Positions 59,554 through 64,000 of a DNA stretch of 64,000 bases are shown one piece after another. A model generated the notes under the pieces. The model saw only the letters and a program-made list of their open reading frames with translations, did no database searches and was not told the DNA's origin. The stretch comes from Mucilaginibacter dorajii. Lineage in GTDB: Bacteria > Bacteroidota > Bacteroidia > Sphingobacteriales > Sphingobacteriaceae. The stretch covers positions 62,001-126,000 of the forward strand of contig NZ_JANTYS010000018.1 in assembly GCF_024808255.1 (NCBI RefSeq). The letters run 5' to 3'. The number at the start of each line of letters is the position of its first letter. Position 1 is the first letter of the stretch. The position numbers and the translations under genes are program-made.

Positions 59554-60189
59554 ATGTTTAAAACATTCGATCATTCCAATTATCATGCTATTTGTGATGA
59601 ACTCGCATCGGCCGATCCGGACCTGGCGCAGATCATCAGTAAATATGGTTATCCACCTTTATGGTCAAGACCAAATACTTTCGAAACTTTAGTACATATT
59701 ATTTTGGAACAGCAGGTGTCACTGGCATCTGCCCTATCGGCATTAAATAAAATGAAGGAAAGGGTACAGGAGATTACCCCTGCAAGAATATTGTTATTAA
59801 CCGATGAGGAATTTAAGGCTTGCTATTTCAGTCGCCAAAAAACAAGCTATAGCAAATACCTGGCAGAAGCTATCCTGAGCGAACAGATAAACCTTAACGA
59901 ATTGGAGAAGCTTCCCGATGATGTGATCCGCGCAAAATTAACCTCGCTCAAAGGAATTGGCAACTGGACAACCGATGTTTACCTGATGTTTGTTTTACAA
60001 CATGCCGATACCTTTCCCATCGGCGACCTGGCCGCTGTAAACGCGTTGAAGAGATTGAAAAATTTACCAAAAGAAACCACCAGGGAGGGCGTTATCGCGA
60101 TGGCCGAACAGTGGGCACCACACCGTACGGTGGCAAGCATGCTGCTGTGGCATTTTTATCTTTCGGCACCGCGGACTGCAAAGCTATAA
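59554..60189 (+). CDS. DNA-3-methyladenine glycosylase (AlkA/HhH-GPD family)
   Basis: The 211-residue protein has the HhH-GPD layout: VHIILEQQVSLASA (residues 47-60), the helix-hairpin-helix LKGIGNWTTDVYL (132-144) and the catalytic Asp158 in FPIGDLA. It lacks an iron-sulfur loop and the N-terminal domain of E. coli AlkA, like the short MagIII/AlkA-like bacterial enzymes. It removes alkylated bases from DNA. It is 131 bases after the methionine-rich gene, beyond a terminator, so it is not part of that transcript. Confidence 0.9.
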   Translation: MFKTFDHSNYHAICDELASADPDLAQIISKYGYPPLWSRPNTFETLVHIILEQQVSLASALSALNKMKERVQEITPARILLLTDEEFKACYFSRQKTSYSKYLAEAILSEQINLNELEKLPDDVIRAKLTSLKGIGNWTTDVYLMFVLQHADTFPIGDLAAVNALKRLKNLPKETTREGVIAMAEQWAPHRTVASMLLWHFYLSAPRTAKL

Positions 60190-60351
60190 TGTTGATCATT
60201 CGCGACTTTAATATCCCAGCTTAATCCTGCGCTGGGAAACCCTACCTTGGCGATATTAAACCAGCATCCACTTTGTTAATAAGCCCGCAGCTTGGTTTTC
60301 CGGTTATGCTGATCGAGGTAAAAATTATCGCCGCTAATAGTTCCCTAAATG

Positions 60352-60388
60352 AAAAAGGGCACGGTCATACAAGATCGTGCCCTTTTTA
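60352..60388. terminator. Bidirectional terminator between the glycosylase and cphA genes
   Basis: AAAAAGGGCACG and CGTGCCCTTTTT pair around a short loop, with A-run and T-run at both sides. It lies between converging genes and should work in both directions. Confidence 0.85.
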
Positions 60389-60421
60389 ACTTTCAAAAAC
60401 TCCCCTTTAGGGGTTGGGGGC

Positions 60422-63049
60422 CTAAACGTTAAACAAACCGTTACGTTCCTGTTCCTGGTAGTTTTGTACGGTTTCTATAGCGTTGTCAACCACATCGCTC
60501 AAGGCGGTAATAAACGTGCCTGGTTTAGCCAAACTCATAGCATGTTTAATGGCATCAACTTCTTTTGGTACAACCTCATAAGGTTTGTTGGCATCAACCG
60601 AATGAATGCCCTCTTTAAGCAAGGTCAGAATATTATCGGCGGTACGGCCGCGCAGGTGTTTTTCCTGGCGAAGGATGATGTAATCAAACATCTCAGCTGC
60701 TATTTTGCCAATTTCGCGGATGTCGTCATCGCGCCTGTCGCCGGTGCCTGCAATGATACCTATTTTCAGTGGCGAATCGATATGCCTCAAAAACTCCTTA
60801 ATACCATTAAAGCCATCGGGGTTGTGGGCAAAATCAATCATGAAACGAAAATCCTTAAATTCAAAGATGTTCATCCTGCCCGGCGTTTGCGCTGCCGATG
60901 GAATAAAGGTTTCTAAAGACATTTTGATGTCTTCGGTTTTAAAACCATAAAGGAAGGTAGCCAGCGTTGCAGCCAATACATTCTCTATCATGAACGGAAC
61001 AGTACCGCCAAAAGTTAATGGTATTAATATGGTACGCTGTACGCGGATCTTCCAATCACCTTTTTGAATGGTGATAAAACCGTTTTCGCAAATGGCGGCT
61101 ATACCACCTTTACGGCAATGCGATTTAATGATGGGGTTATTCTCGTTACGGCTAAAATAAGCGATGTTACACTCGGCTTTGTTACCAATGCGTACGCAAT
61201 ATTCATTGTCGGCATTTAAAACGCCCCAACCATCTTTTTTAACCGAGTTAAGCACTACACTTTTTACGCGTGCCAGGTCATCCAAGGTATGAATATCTGC
61301 CAAACCAAGATGATCTTCCTGTATGTTGGTTACCACGCCAATATCGCAAAAGCCAAACCCCAGGCCCGAGCGCAGAATGCCGCCACGGGCGGTTTCCAAA
61401 ACGGCAAAATCAACGGTTGGGTCTTTCAATATAAACTCCGAGCTTACCGGGCCGGTGGTATCGCCCTTCAGCATCATAGTGTTTTGCACGTAAATACCAT
61501 CTGATGTGGTAAAACCTACCCTATGCCCATTGTTTTTTACAATATGTGCTATTAAACGGGTAGTAGTTGTCTTACCGTTGGTACCTGTAATGGCTATAAT
61601 AGGTATGCGCGATGATTTGCCTGTTGGATAAAGCATATCCAATACATGACCGGCCACGTTACGCGGTAAGCCTTCGCTTGGGGCAATATGCATCCTGAAA
61701 CCTGGCGCTGCATTAACTTCTAATATAACCCCGCCGTTTTCGGTAAGCGGCTCGTGCAGGTTTTGCGCCATAATATCGATACCGCAAATATCCAACCCGA
61801 TGATCTTGGAGATGCGTTCGCAAATGAAAACGTTTTGCGGGTGCACATGATCAGTAACATCAACAGATGTACCGCCGGTGCTTAAATTGGCGGTCGATTT
61901 TACAAAGATCTTTTCATCCTTTGCCGGTACGGTATCGAGGGTATAGCCTTTTTTTTCCAGCAAGTCAAGCGTATCGCGATCAATGGAGATGAGAGTTAGC
62001 ACATTCTCGTGCCCGTAGCCACGGCGAGGGTCGAGGTTTTCTTTGTCGATAAGTTGTTGTATGGTAGAAACGCCATCACCTTTAACATGCGCTGGGTCAC
62101 GCAAGGCCGCGGCAACCATTTTATTATCGATAACCAATACCCTAAAATCGTAACCGGTAACAAAACGCTCTACAATTACGCGGCGTGATATTTTTGCGGC
62201 ATGCTCATAAGCGGCAATAGCTTCTTCTTCAGTTTTAATGTTGATAGAAATACCACGGCCATGGTTACCATCCAATGGTTTAAACACTAAAGGGAAGCCT
62301 ACTTTACGGATAGCCTCTGCAACGCCGGCAACTGATGATATGGTCATACCTTTGGCAACAGGGATAGCCTGTTCTTCCAGCATGCGTTTGGTTTCCTCTT
62401 TATTACTGGCAATATCAACAGCAATGCAGCTTGTTTTCTCGGTCATGGTAGCACGAAAACGTACCTGGTTTTTGCCATAGCCCAATTGCACCAATGATTG
62501 ATTGTTAAGCCTGATCCAGGGGATATCCCTTGCAATGGCCTCTTCCACTATCGATCCTGTGCTTGGGCCCAGGCGGGTATTTTCGCGAATCTCGCGCATT
62601 TCCTGTATATCGGCATCCAGGTTATAATCCTCACCTGCTATTAAAGCCTCGGCAATCCGCACAGCCGATCCGGCTGCAAAAACACCTACTTTTTCTTCTA
62701 TATAAGCAAATACTACGTTATAAACACCCCTGGTTTTGGTTTCGCGGGTACGGCCAAAGCCGGTATCCATACCTGCCAGGGTTTGAATTTCGAGTGCGAT
62801 GTGCTCAATTACGTGGCCCATCCAGGTGCCTGCCACTACGCGCTGAAAGAATCCGCCCGGTACACCCGGCGAACAACGGTGCGAGTATAGCGATGGTAGT
62901 AGCCTTTCAAGGCGCTCATAAAACCCGTCAATTTCGTTGGTAGGCTTATGCTCCATCTCCTGCAGGTCAAGCCGCATTTGTATTAATTTTTTGCGCCGGA
63001 TGCTCCAGATATTTGGTCCGCGCAATACTTGTATATTCTCGATCTTCAT
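60422..63049 (-). CDS. cphA: Cyanophycin synthetase
   Basis: The 875-residue protein has the three CphA parts: an N-terminal domain (1-160, with the KIENIQVLRGPNIWSI start), an ATP-grasp (about 210-470; KPLDGNHGRGISINI, EVNAAPGF) and a Mur-ligase domain (about 480-875; GTNGKTTTTR near 490). It polymerises Asp and Arg to cyanophycin, a nitrogen store. The divergent cyanophycinase gene starts 273 bases away, so synthesis and breakdown are side by side. Cyanophycin genes occur in a range of non-cyanobacteria. Confidence 0.95.
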   Translation of the reverse strand: MKIENIQVLRGPNIWSIRRKKLIQMRLDLQEMEHKPTNEIDGFYERLERLLPSLYSHRCSPGVPGGFFQRVVAGTWMGHVIEHIALEIQTLAGMDTGFGRTRETKTRGVYNVVFAYIEEKVGVFAAGSAVRIAEALIAGEDYNLDADIQEMREIRENTRLGPSTGSIVEEAIARDIPWIRLNNQSLVQLGYGKNQVRFRATMTEKTSCIAVDIASNKEETKRMLEEQAIPVAKGMTISSVAGVAEAIRKVGFPLVFKPLDGNHGRGISINIKTEEEAIAAYEHAAKISRRVIVERFVTGYDFRVLVIDNKMVAAALRDPAHVKGDGVSTIQQLIDKENLDPRRGYGHENVLTLISIDRDTLDLLEKKGYTLDTVPAKDEKIFVKSTANLSTGGTSVDVTDHVHPQNVFICERISKIIGLDICGIDIMAQNLHEPLTENGGVILEVNAAPGFRMHIAPSEGLPRNVAGHVLDMLYPTGKSSRIPIIAITGTNGKTTTTRLIAHIVKNNGHRVGFTTSDGIYVQNTMMLKGDTTGPVSSEFILKDPTVDFAVLETARGGILRSGLGFGFCDIGVVTNIQEDHLGLADIHTLDDLARVKSVVLNSVKKDGWGVLNADNEYCVRIGNKAECNIAYFSRNENNPIIKSHCRKGGIAAICENGFITIQKGDWKIRVQRTILIPLTFGGTVPFMIENVLAATLATFLYGFKTEDIKMSLETFIPSAAQTPGRMNIFEFKDFRFMIDFAHNPDGFNGIKEFLRHIDSPLKIGIIAGTGDRRDDDIREIGKIAAEMFDYIILRQEKHLRGRTADNILTLLKEGIHSVDANKPYEVVPKEVDAIKHAMSLAKPGTFITALSDVVDNAIETVQNYQEQERNGLFNV

Positions 63050-63322
63050 ACGTATGTTACAAAATTTTTAAGCAGCTTAATTTCTTTAAAACTATAAAAC
63101 TTAATAGGCTATTTAAAATTTTTAAGGGCAAAAAGGCATTATTTGTTTACAACAGCCTGTGTTTTTGGTGCATTTTATCGTAATTTGTAATGTTGGATCA
63201 GTGGATTGAGGTGGATTTTATTTGAATAGGTTGATTAAGTTTGTTTTATTTGGCGTAATCGCGTTAACTTAAATCAACTTAATCTAACTAAATCAACCCA
63301 ATCAACTAAAAACTATAAAAGC

Positions 63323-64000
63323 ATGATTGTCCCGAAAGGAAAACTAATAATTATTGGCGGTGCTGTTGATATGGGGAGTAATGTTACCATACAGGAACAT
63401 ATTTTACAGCCGGATTATATTAAATTTTTTGAACAGGGCATTTTAAAGCGGATCATTACCGAATCTGCCAGGCACGAAGGTTCATTAGTAGAAGTTATCA
63501 CCACCGCGTCGCAAATTCCGGAATTGGTGGGCGAGGAGTATATTAAAGCATTTGGGCAGCTTAATGTAACCCATGTAAATGTACTGCACATTAAAACCCG
63601 TGAGGATGCAGCCAAAAAGGAATACCTTGAGCGCATCCGCAAAGCTGATGTGGTGATGTTTAGTGGTGGCGACCAGTTACGGCTTACCGCTATTTTTGGT
63701 GGCACCGAGTTTTTGCAGATTTTGAAAAAACGATATCAGCAAGAAAACTTTGTGATAGCAGGCACATCGGCAGGTGCCGCGGCGGCCTCAACCCATATGA
63801 TTTACCGTGGGCAGAGCAATGAAGCCCTGATTAAAGGCGAAGTACAAATTACGGCCGGCCTTGGGTTTGTTGACTCCGTTATTGTTGATACCCACTTTGT
63901 ACAACGTGGCCGCATAGGCAGATTGATGTACGCTGTTGCCACCAATCCTGGTATTTTGGGCATTGGCCTTGGCGAAGATGCAGGCCTGCTCATCACCGAA
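63323..64000 (+). CDS. cphB: Cyanophycinase, partial (C-terminus outside window)
   Basis: The visible 226 residues start MIVPKGKLIIIGGAVD and include VVMFSGGDQLRLT and the nucleophile motif GTSAGAAAAS, with DTHFVQRGRIGRL following, all characteristic of the S51 peptidase CphB. It cuts cyanophycin to Asp-Arg dipeptides. It is divergent from cphA; the 273-base spacer has several GATTAAG/CTTAATC-type short repeats (63220-63310) that may form a hairpin. The frame runs off the right edge. Confidence 0.93.
   Translation, partial: MIVPKGKLIIIGGAVDMGSNVTIQEHILQPDYIKFFEQGILKRIITESARHEGSLVEVITTASQIPELVGEEYIKAFGQLNVTHVNVLHIKTREDAAKKEYLERIRKADVVMFSGGDQLRLTAIFGGTEFLQILKKRYQQENFVIAGTSAGAAAASTHMIYRGQSNEALIKGEVQITAGLGFVDSVIVDTHFVQRGRIGRLMYAVATNPGILGIGLGEDAGLLITE

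Overview
The window (about 43% GC by eye) reads as a chromosome segment of a Sphingobacteriaceae-type Bacteroidota, most like Mucilaginibacter or Pedobacter. The pointers are SCKKD-type lipoproteins, glycoside hydrolases of families 16, 18, 30, 36 and 97, exosortase N with its VIT-domain target, poor Shine-Dalgarno sites, and many short palindromic intergenic repeats. No rRNA, tRNA, CRISPR array, prophage or complete insertion sequence was seen.

Layout. 1-2896: a phosphonate-type HAD hydrolase (cut by the window edge) behind an in-frame transporter-dehydrogenase fusion. 3071-8158: AhpD-like protein, HxlR regulator with a divergent unknown gene, GH97 and a beta-barrel. 8442-16293 plus 22107-23516: GH16, two GH30 and GH18 lipoproteins around a 7TM receptor fused to a transposase-type DNA-binding end. 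GH16, one GH30 and GH18 end in the same three-repeat beta-trefoil, and together the enzymes fit the beta-1,3-glucan, beta-1,6-glucan and chitin of fungal walls. 16505-21703: modABC, pnuC, an oxidoreductase and an AraC regulator. 23989-28793: a small regulator unit followed by an exosortase N/VIT pair, both units preceded by the same palindrome. 29081-32077: an RNA-repair operon (unknown gene, rtcB2, prfH). 32102-38826: hemH, CpsB-type phosphatase, nucleotide-sugar genes and waaA. 39517-45484: acyltransferases, glycosyltransferase, CruF-like protein, ispH and a CrtW-like ketolase, i.e. a carotenoid/lipid block. 45682-47868: GH36 alpha-galactosidase. 48325-53932: five-gene cyclopropane-fatty-acid-type lipid cluster. 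54053-55396: GPH-type sugar symporter. 55613-59422: ECF sigma stress locus. 59554-64000: DNA glycosylase, cyanophycin synthetase and cyanophycinase (cut by the window end).

The strongest result is the ECF locus. The sigma gene, a divergent DUF1223-cytochrome b-MsrP-like operon and a methionine-rich exported peptide gene each carry the same promoter, TTGTAAGG-N15-CGACTAA, 26-31 bases before their start codons. This gives a self-contained predicted regulon. Its parts match the hypochlorite-defence system known from the proteobacterium Azospira suillum (sigma factor, anti-sigma, methionine-rich peptide, periplasmic methionine sulfoxide reductase), here in a Bacteroidota setting with DUF1223 and a different cytochrome.

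Other items worth following: three 222-227 bp MITEs with perfect terminal repeats and 9-10 bp target duplications, one of them duplicating a stop codon; a GATACGCTT motif recurring upstream of the fungal-wall hydrolase genes; a heptanucleotide tandem repeat inside waaA; and several other palindromic repeat families.
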